Shown piece after piece: positions 19,128-26,793 of a stretch of 64,000 nucleotides of DNA. Numbering within the stretch: position 1 is the first letter of the stretch; every line of letters begins with the position of its first letter. The stretch spans positions 434,001 to 498,000 of the forward strand of contig CAWAWM010000002.1 in the NCBI GenBank assembly GCA_963785765.1. Direction: 5' to 3'. The notes beneath the pieces were generated by a model, which was given only the letters and a program-made list of their open reading frames with translations, did no database searches and had not been told where the DNA came from. The position numbers and the translations under genes are program-made. The DNA is from DATBGO01 sp963785765. Lineage in GTDB: Bacteria; Actinomycetota; Actinomycetes; Streptosporangiales; Streptosporangiaceae.

Positions 19128-19346
19128 TCACGGCACCTGACGGATGCGGGTCACGGCCGATGAATGATCGCCGCTCGCCGGGGTGCGCGGTCGCGCTGCG
19201 CCGCTGCCCGACCGCACGGCCGAGATGGTCACGGCCAGTATGTACAAGAGCATGAGCAGGAACACCACCGCGAAGGCCACCCGTTCCCACCGCATCAAGC
19301 GGCCCGCATGCGCGGGCGGCGGTCGCTTGCCACCTCCCCTGAGCAT
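19128..19346 (-). CDS. Small single-helix membrane protein, hypothetical
   Basis: A 72-residue reading frame with a short basic N-terminus, one strong membrane helix (VAFAVVFLLMLLYILAVTISAV) and a polar tail. A GGGGGAA sequence stands 5-6 bases before the ATG at 19346; a second in-frame ATG at 19295 has no ribosome site. No family recognised. It lies upstream of hen1 on the same strand, in a region otherwise without genes. Confidence 0.45.
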   Translation of the reverse strand: MLRGGGKRPPPAHAGRLMRWERVAFAVVFLLMLLYILAVTISAVRSGSGAARPRTPASGDHSSAVTRIRQVP

Positions 19347-19586
19347 GTTCTTTCCCCCGGATCACCCATTTGCCCGGCCGACGAAAGAATCCGCCGCGCG
19401 GCGTTAATCGTGAATTCACATAGGGCGATGGCCGACAGGCACTTGCCCGGCTGCGACGTCCCCCGTCGCAGTAAGTGCAGGTCCGAGGATAAACCAGTGA
19501 CGGCAGCGGCGTCCGGAGAAAACCGGACCCAGCCGCCACCGCACAATAGCTGCGCATTTCTGCATCATTTTATTAGCGGGAACTTT

Positions 19587-19608
19587 CACAATTATCATTG
19601 TTATTGTG
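19587..19608. promoter_or_regulatory. Imperfect palindrome CACAAT-N10-ATTGTG
   Basis: 22-base imperfect palindrome with 6-bp perfect outer arms (CACAAT at 19587-19592, ATTGTG at 19603-19608) in the AT-rich stretch upstream of arsR. ArsR-type regulators bind AT-rich palindromes of similar size, so it is a candidate operator. It does not match a specific consensus I know. Confidence 0.4.
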
Positions 19609-19704
19609 CCGCGGTCGTATTCGGACCGGTATCACCGCGGGCGGCCGGCCGGCGGCCCGGCTGGCACCACCGAGGACCGGAGCGAGGGTCCCCTGGACAT
19701 GATT

Positions 19705-19732
19705 GTATATCCGTGCGACTATACGGATGTAC
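19705..19732. promoter_or_regulatory. Inverted repeat GTATATCCGT / ACGGATGTAC upstream of arsR
   Basis: Arms at 19705-19714 and 19723-19732 pair at 9 of 10 positions across an 8-base loop. In RNA it would form a stable hairpin in the arsR leader; in DNA it could be an operator for the regulator encoded 120 bases downstream. I favour an operator because the arms are AT-rich. Confidence 0.45.
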
Positions 19733-19851
19733 GGGAAAGAACGCCGGGCCTGATAGGGCGCATAGACCGGGCCCGGGAGCGCGCGCCGACCAGGCCAGGA
19801 GCGGGCACCGATCAGGCCAGCGAGCGCGCCGACCAGGCCAGGGAGGCTGTC

Positions 19852-20259
19852 GTGTCACCGCCGCGCAGGAGTAGCTTGACGCCCCCTGGTCACGATCATC
19901 CCGTAGACGAGCAACGGGTCGCTGCCGCCCGGGCGGGCCTGCTGTCGGTGGGCGAAGCCGGCCGGCTGGCCGGGCTACTCGGGATGCTGGCCGATCCGGT
20001 GCGATCCAGGATCTTGTTCGCGCTGGTCGCAGCCGGGGAGTTGTGCGTCGGCGATCTGGCCCTCGCCCTGGATGTCACCCAGGACCAGGTGACCTACGCG
20101 CTGAAGCTGCTGCGGTTCGCGGGCCTGGTCAGCTACCGCAAGGCCGGCCGGATGGTGTTCTACCGGCTGAGCGACGGTTTTCCGCATCCGCTGCTCGAGC
20201 ACTGCCTGCGGCAGCTGCTGACGATCGCCGCACCGGAGGCCGATGATGCCCGTCCTTGA
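19852..20259 (+). CDS. ArsR/SmtB-family metal-responsive transcriptional regulator
   Basis: Winged-helix repressor of 135 residues. The core LGMLADPVRSRILFALVAAGELCVGDLALALDVTQDQVTYALKLL is diagnostic. The alpha-3 metal site is partial (ELCVGDLA has one Cys where ArsR/CadC proteins have CxC). Further possible ligands are the N-terminal GHDH and a C-terminal HPLLEHC. GTG at 19852 has GGGAGG 5 bases upstream. The 3' end overlaps the permease gene by 17 bases, so the regulator probably autoregulates a metal-efflux operon. Metal identity cannot be read from the sequence. Confidence 0.88.
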   Translation: MSPPRRSSLTPPGHDHPVDEQRVAAARAGLLSVGEAGRLAGLLGMLADPVRSRILFALVAAGELCVGDLALALDVTQDQVTYALKLLRFAGLVSYRKAGRMVFYRLSDGFPHPLLEHCLRQLLTIAAPEADDARP

Positions 20260-21601
20260 TGCGCTGGGTCACGCGCTGGCCGTCGCGGGGTCAATGACCT
20301 GGCAGATCACCTGGTCGCTGATCCTCGGCTTCGGCCTGTCGGCGATCGTGCAGGCGGTGGTCCGCCGGGAAACGATCGTCCGGTTGCTCGGTGGCAGCTC
20401 CCCGGGCACCCTCGCCGCCGCCACCGGTTTCGGCGCGGCGTCATCGTCGTGCTCGTATGCTGCGGTGGCGCTGGCCAGGTCATTGTTCCGCAAGGGGGCC
20501 AGCTTCACGGCGGCCATGGCGTTCGAGATCGCCAGCACCAACCTGGTCATCGAGCTTGGCATCATCCTCGCCCTGCTGATCTCCTGGCAGTTCACGCTGG
20601 CGGAGTTCGTGGGCGGCCCGATCATGATCGTCTTGATGGCGGTGGCGTTCCGGCTGTTCGTCCGGACCACGCTCATCGACGAGGCCAGGCGGCAGGCGGA
20701 ACAGGGCCGGGCGGGCTCCATGGAAGGGCACGCCGCCATGGACATGAGCGTTCGGTCCGAAGGCGGGTTCTGGGGCCGGCTGCTCAGCGGGGACGGCTAC
20801 ACGGCGGTCAGCCATATCTTCGTGATGGAGTGGGCCGCCGTCATCCGCGATGTGATCATCGGCCTGCTGATCGCCGGAGCGGTCGGCGCCTGGGTACCTG
20901 CGAGCTTCTGGCAGCACCTGTTCCTCACCGGCCATCCGCTCGCCGCCCGGTTGTGGGGACCAGTGATCGGCCCGGTCATTTCGCTGCTCAGCTTCGTCTG
21001 CTCGATCGGCAACGTGCCGCTGGCCGCGGTCCTGTGGAATGGCGGGATAAGCTTCGGCGGCGTAGTGGCGTTCATCTTCGCCGATCTGATCATCATCCCG
21101 ATCCTGATCATCTACCGGAAGTACTACGGCACCAAGATGATGCTGGTCCTGCTGGGCATCTTCTACGCGACGATGGTCATCGCGGGCTACATAGTGGAGT
21201 TCCTGTTCGGCGGGCTGGGGCTCATCCCCGACGAGCGGACCGCACGGATCGCGGAGCAAGGCATCCGGTGGAACTACACGACCATCCTCAACATCATCTT
21301 TCTGCTGCTGGCCGCGGCGCTGCTGGTGCGCTTCTTCAGGTCGGGCGGCGGCCCGATGCTCAAGATGATGGGCGGCAGCCCGGACGAGCACTCAGGCCAC
21401 GCCATGACCGGCAGTGCGCACGGCGGGCACAGTCCCGGCGGGCACAGTCCCGGCGGGCACAGTCACAGCGGGCTCGACCACAGCGGGCTCGACCACAGCG
21501 GGCACAGGCCCGACGGGCTCGACCACAGCCGGCACGATCACGGCGCCTGTGCCCGGGCCGCCAGCGAGCAGGCCTTCCGGGCCAATCTGGAGGCAGCATG
21601 A
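20243..21601 (+). CDS. Permease of the DUF318/COG0701 family with His-rich tail
   Basis: Membrane permease of 452 residues, about 8-10 helices. Two halves each carry a small-residue/cysteine signature: FGAASSSCSYAAVALARSLFRKGAS near residue 65 and SFVCSIGNVPLAAVLWNGG near residue 250. Related proteins (ArsP, SO_0444 type) export organoarsenicals or Cu/Zn. The last 70 residues are rich in His and Gly with repeats such as HSPGG and LDHSG, a likely metal-binding tail. Translation is coupled to arsR (17-base overlap) and to the racemase-like gene (ATGA overlap). Confidence 0.85.
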   Translation: MMPVLDALGHALAVAGSMTWQITWSLILGFGLSAIVQAVVRRETIVRLLGGSSPGTLAAATGFGAASSSCSYAAVALARSLFRKGASFTAAMAFEIASTNLVIELGIILALLISWQFTLAEFVGGPIMIVLMAVAFRLFVRTTLIDEARRQAEQGRAGSMEGHAAMDMSVRSEGGFWGRLLSGDGYTAVSHIFVMEWAAVIRDVIIGLLIAGAVGAWVPASFWQHLFLTGHPLAARLWGPVIGPVISLLSFVCSIGNVPLAAVLWNGGISFGGVVAFIFADLIIIPILIIYRKYYGTKMMLVLLGIFYATMVIAGYIVEFLFGGLGLIPDERTARIAEQGIRWNYTTILNIIFLLLAAALLVRFFRSGGGPMLKMMGGSPDEHSGHAMTGSAHGGHSPGGHSPGGHSHSGLDHSGLDHSGHRPDGLDHSRHDHGACARAASEQAFRANLEAA

Positions 21602-22323
21602 CACACCTGGGCATCCTGGCGCACAGCGCGGAAGGGGCCGCGCTATGCTTCCGTACCTTCTGCCAGGAGGGTTTCCGGCAGCTAGGTCCCGATGACCATC
21701 CCGACGTGACCCTCGACTGCATCGCCCTGGCCCGCAGCATGCCCGCGTGGGACCGCGGCGACTACGCCTCCATCCTGGCCACGCTCTCGGTCAGCGCGCA
21801 GCGGCTCGCCCGGGCGGGCGCGGACTTCTTCGTCTGCCCGGACAACACCGCGCACCAGGCACTCGAGCTGCCCGGAGCGGATCTGGCCCTGCCGGGCCTG
21901 CACATCGCCGAGGTGGTCGCGGACCAGGCCGCCCGCGACCACCGCCGCCGGGTCGGGGTGCTGGGCACCAGGTACCTGATGGACGGACCGGTCTATCCCC
22001 GGGCCTTCGCTGCCCGGGGCATCGCCGCCGAAGTGCCGGACCGGGACGACCGGCGGCTAATCAACGAGATCATTTTTGAAGAGCTGGTGAACGGGGTGTT
22101 CACCGCGAGTTCGCGCGCGGAATATGTCCGGATCATCGGACAGCTGGCCGCGCGCGGCTGCGACGCCGTCGCGCTAGTGTGCACCGAGATCCCGCTGCTG
22201 GTAAGGCCCGGCGACGCCCCGCTGCCCACCCTCGACTCGACCCGCTTGCTCGCCCGGGCCGCCTTCGACGTCGCCGTCGGCCATCGCCCCATGCCGACCT
22301 GGCGGGGCGGCCCGGTCGGGTGA
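21598..22323 (+). CDS. Aspartate/glutamate racemase-family protein
   Basis: Protein of 241 residues of the cofactor-independent Asp/Glu racemase superfamily. It begins MTHLGILAHSAEGAALCF. Both catalytic cysteines are present: the first in FVCPDNTAH (residue about 80) and the second in ALVCTEIPLL. ATG at 21598 overlaps the permease stop (ATGA). Amino-acid racemization is the family reaction, but the placement in a metal-permease operon suggests a different substrate or a cell-wall D-amino acid role. Function assigned by family only. Confidence 0.82.
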   Translation: MTHLGILAHSAEGAALCFRTFCQEGFRQLGPDDHPDVTLDCIALARSMPAWDRGDYASILATLSVSAQRLARAGADFFVCPDNTAHQALELPGADLALPGLHIAEVVADQAARDHRRRVGVLGTRYLMDGPVYPRAFAARGIAAEVPDRDDRRLINEIIFEELVNGVFTASSRAEYVRIIGQLAARGCDAVALVCTEIPLLVRPGDAPLPTLDSTRLLARAAFDVAVGHRPMPTWRGGPVG

Positions 22324-22432
22324 CGGAGAGTTCCTTGACCAGACGGCGCGGCCCGGTCGGAGGACGGAAGTTTCCGCGCCTGGCGGCGATGCGACGGTGG
22401 AGCTATTCGAGTCGCCGGCCGAGAAGCTGGCC

Positions 22433-22477
22433 CAGCGTGAGATCAACCAGCGTGAGATCAACCGGCGTGGGATCAGC
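22433..22477 (+). repeat. Three tandem 15-base units
   Basis: CAGCGTGAGATCAAC repeats exactly at 22433-22447 and 22448-22462, with a diverged third unit at 22463-22477. The units lie in an open frame from a GTG at 22397 (MELFESPAEKLAQ, then QREIN-type repeats) that could be a small gene or the remnant of one. The frame runs on into antisense of the HNH gene, so I do not call it as a gene. Confidence 0.5.
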
Positions 22478-22616
22478 GAGATGGCGGCGGTTACGGCCGC
22501 CAGGCCGTCACCTGCGGGTGGCGGCGGCGTCCTGACCGGGCCCAGCGCTCCGCCGCCTTCCGCCGTCCGCCGTCGCTGTCCTGCGCAACTTCCTGAGCCT
22601 GGGCCGCCCGGCCCTG

Positions 22617-24176
22617 TTAGGCGGCGGTGGCTGGGGGGCTGTGGGTGTGCAGGGTCCGGCCGTCGGGGCTGGTAGCGGTGACGCTGCCGTCGGGGTGGAG
22701 GGCGATGCCCCAGCCCCACCGGTGAATCGCCACCAAATGGTGGAACGAACACAGGTTGATCAGGTTGGTCAGGCTGGTCGGGCCGCCCTGGGACGCGGGG
22801 GATGATGTGGTGCGGCTGGCATGCCGGGGCGGGCTGGGTGCAGCCGGGGAACCGGCAGTGCCGGTCCCGGACGGTGACCGCCCGGCGCAGGTGCACCGGG
22901 ATGGTGTCGGTGACCGCGCCGATGTCCAGCGGCAGGCTGACCGACGCGACCAGGTCATCGGGCAGCCGGGTCCGCAGGTAGCCGGCCAGCCCGCCGGGCC
23001 CGGACAGCAGGCCGACCGCGCGGGTGATGATGAGCTGCCGGGCGGCCCGCTCGGCCCGCAGCCACCGCCCGCTGCCGGCATCCGGCCCGCCCTGGCCCGA
23101 GCCGCCCTGACCGGCCAGGCCCGAACCGGGCTGGCCGGGCTGGCGGCGGAGCAGCTCGGCGGCGAGCTGGCCGAGGAGCTGGTGGTCGAGGTGGCCGGTG
23201 ACGACCGGGACGATCGACGCGTCACAGTCCGCGCCGGGCCCGGCCGGCGGCCACGCCGCCGCCCACCCCGCCTGCGCGCCGGGCTCGGTCAGGCCGCGGA
23301 GCTGATCCAGCGTCATATGCACCTGGATCTGCGCCGGCTGCCCGGCCCGGTCCGGCACGCCCCCCGCAGCGATCAGCCGCCGGCACATTTCCTCCACCGC
23401 ATCATGACGGCGCTGCCACACCGTCCGGGTGTCCTCCGGACCGGTCTTCTTGCCCAGGGCGTCCAGCACCGCCAGCAGCGCGGCGGTGCACTGCGGGGTC
23501 AGGTTCCCGGTCAGTTTCCCGGCCTGCCCGAACGTCACGTCCAGGCTGACCGACCGGTCCTTGAACCCGTCATCACCGTCGGTGTCCGGCCGCGCCGTCC
23601 GCCGCCGTATTTCCTCCGCCAGCGCGCCAGGCCGGCCAGGTCCGCGCCGCTGGCGGCGGCGGCCAGCAGGATCGCGTCCGCGCCCGCCCGGTGCTCGGCG
23701 GGCAGCAGGTCCGTCCACCCGCACACCGCCCGGGCCCACGACGGCGACAGATCACCCGCCGCCAGCGCGCCGGCGACGGCGGGGTGCGCGCCCAGCCGCC
23801 GCATCCACGCCATCGCCGTCGCCGCCGCGTTCGTGGTGATCCGGGTCTGCCACCGCAGCCAGCTCTTCGCCGACCCGTGACCATCATCCTCAAACCCGCC
23901 GCCGGCGTGGAACGCGGCCAGCACCCGGGCCCGCGCCGCGGTATGCGCCGCCTCGGCGGCCTCCAGCGCCCGCAGGCAATCCCCCTGCTCCGCGGCAGTC
24001 AGCCCCGCCGCATCCGCGCGGGCCAGCCACGCCAGCCCGGCGCGCGCCATCGCCACCGCCTCAGCAGCACTGGCCGGCGCGTCCGGCGGCGCGGGCCCGG
24101 CGGGCGGCACCGGCGGGGATGGCGCGGATGGCGCGGATGGCGCGGGCGCGGCGGGCGGCTGTCCGGGTAAGCACAT
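22617..24176 (-). pseudogene. DUF222/HNH endonuclease-domain protein, two compensating frameshifts
   Basis: Member of the 13E12-like DUF222-HNH family. The N-terminal part (24176 to about 23625, MCLPGQPPAAP, then DUF222 helices such as GSAKSWLRWQTRIT) and the C-terminal HNH end (about 22795 to 22617, SQGGPTSLTNLINLCSFHH) share one frame. The middle (about 23625-22800, LAEEIRRRTARPDTDGDD through CRFPGCTQPAPACQPHHI) is in another. One base appears missing near 23621-23630 and one extra near 22795-22803; correcting both gives a full-length protein of about 519 residues with complete HNH residues. GGAGG lies upstream of the ATG. Role probably DNA nicking or mobile-element related; unproven. Confidence 0.85.
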
Positions 24177-24210
24177 ACCAGGTGACCTCCTCCAGGCTCA
24201 GCGAGCCTGT

Positions 24211-24226
24211 TCGCTGTTATGTTCGA
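24211..24226. promoter_or_regulatory. SOS-box-like half palindrome upstream of the DUF222/HNH gene
   Basis: TCGCTGTTATGTTCGA matches the actinobacterial LexA box TCGAAC-N4-GTTCGA fully in the right half and at three of six bases in the left half. It lies 35 bases upstream of the start of the HNH gene. Members of the 13E12/DUF222 family in mycobacteria have LexA sites, which makes the match more plausible, but the left half is weak. Confidence 0.35.
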
Positions 24227-24385
24227 ATCATATCGGGGCCCTCCGACAATTCCGGTTCGCTCCGCCGCCCCGTGAGAAGAATCTTCAAATAGGCGTACTT
24301 TTTTGGGATACCACCCGGGCTGGATCCGGCCGCGGCGCGTGGTACGTGATGCGGTGCATGCTGGATCGCGGACAGGGAGGTCCTT

Positions 24386-25261
24386 TTGACGACGATCACT
24401 CTTGCTGACGGCCGGGCCTACGCGTTCGAGGAGTGGGGGGATCCGGCCGGCGAACTGCTGTTCTGGCTGCACGGCACCCCGGGCGGCCGGTTCTCGCGCC
24501 ATCCTGACCTGTCGTTGTGGAGCGGGCTGGGACTGCGCGTGGTGACCGTGGACCGGCCCGGCTACGGTAAGTCCGCGCCGCTTCCCGGCCGGGCCGTCGC
24601 GCATGTGGCCACCGATATCGCGGCCGTGGCCGATCACCTCGGTGCCGACCGGTTCGCGGTGGTCGGCGGTTCGGGCGGCGGTCCGCACGCGCTGGCCGTA
24701 GCGGCCCTGCTCGGTGACCGGATCCGCGCGTGCGTGCCGGTCTGCTCGGCCGCGCCCACAACCGAGGAGGAAGAGGAGTCGCTGGTCGAGATCAACCGTG
24801 AGTCCGAGCGCGTCATGAAAGAGCAAGGCCGACCGGGGATGGTCCAGAGGCTGAGCGTGCTGCGTGAGCAGATCCTCGCCGATCCGCTCGGCGGCCTGCT
24901 GGCCCAGCTGCCGGATGCGCCCGAGGCTGACCAGGAGTGGTTCTCCAGGCCCGAGGTCCAGCAGACGATGGCCAAGGCCCTGACCGACGGGCTGCGGCCG
25001 GGCGTGGACGGATGGGTCGACGATGCGATGTCGCTGATACACGATCCGTGGGGATTCGATCCGGGCTCGATCAGGTGCCCGACGCACTTCTGGCACAGCG
25101 ACGATGACGCTAACGCGCCCCTGTCCGCGGTGCAGCGGCTAGTGAGCGCGGTCCCCGGTGCCCAGCTGAGCACCTGGCACGGGCAGGGCCACTCCGCGCC
25201 GAGCCGCAACGCCGAGCAGGTGCTCACTAGCCTGGTCGGAACGCTCGCAGTAAGCAGGTAA
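24386..25261 (+). CDS. Alpha/beta-fold hydrolase
   Basis: Soluble hydrolase of 291 residues. The oxyanion-hole HGTPGGR lies at about residues 30-36, the nucleophile serine in VVGGSGGGPHA, and the catalytic histidine in WHGQGHS near the C-terminus; an Asp in HSDDD is the probable third member. A five-Glu stretch (TTEEEEES) is in the cap region. TTG start, supported by AGGGAGG 5 bases upstream. Substrate unknown; the sequence type is that of general esterase/epoxide-hydrolase-like proteins. Confidence 0.85.
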   Translation: MTTITLADGRAYAFEEWGDPAGELLFWLHGTPGGRFSRHPDLSLWSGLGLRVVTVDRPGYGKSAPLPGRAVAHVATDIAAVADHLGADRFAVVGGSGGGPHALAVAALLGDRIRACVPVCSAAPTTEEEEESLVEINRESERVMKEQGRPGMVQRLSVLREQILADPLGGLLAQLPDAPEADQEWFSRPEVQQTMAKALTDGLRPGVDGWVDDAMSLIHDPWGFDPGSIRCPTHFWHSDDDANAPLSAVQRLVSAVPGAQLSTWHGQGHSAPSRNAEQVLTSLVGTLAVSR

Positions 25262-25376
25262 GCGGCCGTGGCTAGCGGGTCCGTGATGAGCGGTCCCGTA
25301 GTTGGCGGGGCCGTGGAGAGCGGGCCCGTGGTCGGCCGGCGTGTGGCGAGCTGGCCCGTGGTTAGGGAACCGTGCG
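25262..25376. repeat. Degenerate short tandem repeat before the alditol oxidase gene
   Basis: Six or so imperfect units of about 17-21 bases built around GCGGGCCCGTGG and GGTCCCGTAG fill the gap between two genes. In the frame of the following gene they read AGPWR/AGPWS/AGVW-type repeats, but the family-like start lies downstream. The repeats may form paired structures or be a slippage product. Confidence 0.5.
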
Positions 25377-26663
25377 GTGACTGAGCGGAGCGGACCGTGG
25401 GCTAACTGGGCCGGCAATGTGGTGTTCGGCGCCGAACGGTATCACCGGCCGGGTTCGGTGGCCGAGCTGCAGCGGCTGGTCGCGGGGAGCAGGAAGGTGC
25501 GGGCGCTGGGCACCGGGCACTCGTTCAGCCGCCTCGCCGACACCCCGGGCGACCTGATATCAGTGGCCGGCCTGCCGCCGCGCGTCGAGATCGACACCGC
25601 TGGCGCGGCCGTCACGGTCGGCGGGGGGCTTCGCTACAGCGACATCACCGGACCGCTGCACGCCGCGGGCCTGGCACTGCGCAACCTCGGGTCGCTGCCG
25701 CACATCTCGGTCGCCGGGGCCTGCGCGACCGGTACCCACGGGTCCGGGGTCAGGAACGGCAACCTCGCTACGGCCGTGTCCGGCCTGGACATGGTCATGG
25801 CCGACGGAGACATCCGCACGGTCCGCCGGGACGCCGCGGACGGCGAGTTCGACGGGATGGTCGTCGCGCTGGGGGCCCTCGGCGTCGTCATCAGCCTGAC
25901 CCTCGACACGGTCGCCGCGTTCGACGTGGCCCAGTACGTGTACGAGGACCTGCCCCTCGAGCAGGTAACAGAGCATTTCGATGAGATCGTGGCCAGCGCC
26001 TACAGCGTGAGCCTGTTCACCGACTGGCGCGGCCCGCTGATCAGGCAGGCGTGGCTGAAGCACCGGGCCGAGGCGCGGGACCAGCGGACTGCGGAGCCGC
26101 GGTGGCTGGGCGGGCGGCTTGCCGACGGACCCCGGCATCCCATCCCCGGCCTGCCGGCCGGAAACTGCACCCTCCAGCAGGGGATCGCCGGACCCTGGCA
26201 CGAGCGACTGCCGCATTTCCGCGCCGAGTTCAGGCCCAGCGCGGGCGCGGAACTGCAGTCCGAATACCTGGTGCCGCGGGAGCGCGCCGTCGAGGCGCTG
26301 CTGGCCCTGGAGCAGATCGCCGGCCGGCTCGCGCCGATCGTGCAGATATCCGAGATCCGCACGATCGCGGCGGACCGCCTGTGGCTGAGCCCGAGCTATG
26401 AACGGGACTCGGTGGGGTTCCATTTCACCTGGATCGACGATCCGCCGGCGGTGGCCCCGGTGCTGGCCGTGGTCGAGGACGCGCTCGCGCCGCTGCGGGC
26501 CAGGCCGCACTGGGGGAAGCTGTTCGCCATGGAGCCCGAGACCCTGACCGGGCTCTACCAGCGGCACGGCGACTTCCTGGCCCTGATGCGCAGCTATGAT
26601 CCGGCCGGAAAATTCCGCAACGATCTGCTGGACCGCTTTTTTCCTGATCCGGGGCCGCGGTGA
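25377..26663 (+). CDS. FAD-linked alditol oxidase (AldO-like)
   Basis: Flavoenzyme of 428 residues of the vanillyl-alcohol-oxidase fold that oxidizes the terminal carbon of sugar alcohols such as xylitol with oxygen, releasing hydrogen peroxide. It matches Streptomyces AldO closely: NWAGNVVFGAERYHRPGS, covalent-flavin H48 in GTGHSF, SLPHISVAGACATGTHGSG, GALGVV, and VSLFTDWRGP. Substrate-pocket residues are present: E and R in SEIRTI, and K in HWGKLF. I chose GTG at 25377 because AldO begins near there; longer in-frame versions include the upstream repeat tract. Confidence 0.9.
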   Translation: MTERSGPWANWAGNVVFGAERYHRPGSVAELQRLVAGSRKVRALGTGHSFSRLADTPGDLISVAGLPPRVEIDTAGAAVTVGGGLRYSDITGPLHAAGLALRNLGSLPHISVAGACATGTHGSGVRNGNLATAVSGLDMVMADGDIRTVRRDAADGEFDGMVVALGALGVVISLTLDTVAAFDVAQYVYEDLPLEQVTEHFDEIVASAYSVSLFTDWRGPLIRQAWLKHRAEARDQRTAEPRWLGGRLADGPRHPIPGLPAGNCTLQQGIAGPWHERLPHFRAEFRPSAGAELQSEYLVPRERAVEALLALEQIAGRLAPIVQISEIRTIAADRLWLSPSYERDSVGFHFTWIDDPPAVAPVLAVVEDALAPLRARPHWGKLFAMEPETLTGLYQRHGDFLALMRSYDPAGKFRNDLLDRFFPDPGPR

Positions 26664-26793
26664 ACCCGGGGTCGGCCCCCGGCAACTGCCGATCGTAGAC
26701 TTTGGCTGCCTGACCAGGCCGGTTAGACCGCTATCGGGGGTGCCTGGGACCAGTTGCGACGACGGCGTCGCATGGCGGTGATCTGGGGGGATC

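Larger units (their letters stand above)
19347..19851 (+). promoter_or_regulatory. AT-rich upstream region of the arsR operon
   Basis: 505 bases without a convincing gene. The segment 19545-19610 is strikingly AT-rich for this chromosome. Two inverted repeats listed separately lie in it and downstream. An in-frame ATG at 19699 could extend ArsR by 51 residues, but the strong ribosome site just before 19852 makes this stretch more likely to be promoter and 5' leader. Confidence 0.5.

Noticed and set aside
20449..21597. Upstream extension of the racemase reading frame through the permease gene
   Set aside because: The extension is a shadow of the permease gene; the family start MTHLGIL with ATGA overlap fixes the racemase start at 21598.
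22174..22400. Minus-strand open frame antisense to the racemase 3' end, continuous with the HNH middle section
   Set aside because: It is read-through of the frameshifted HNH gene beyond its natural stop at 22617 and has no family similarity.
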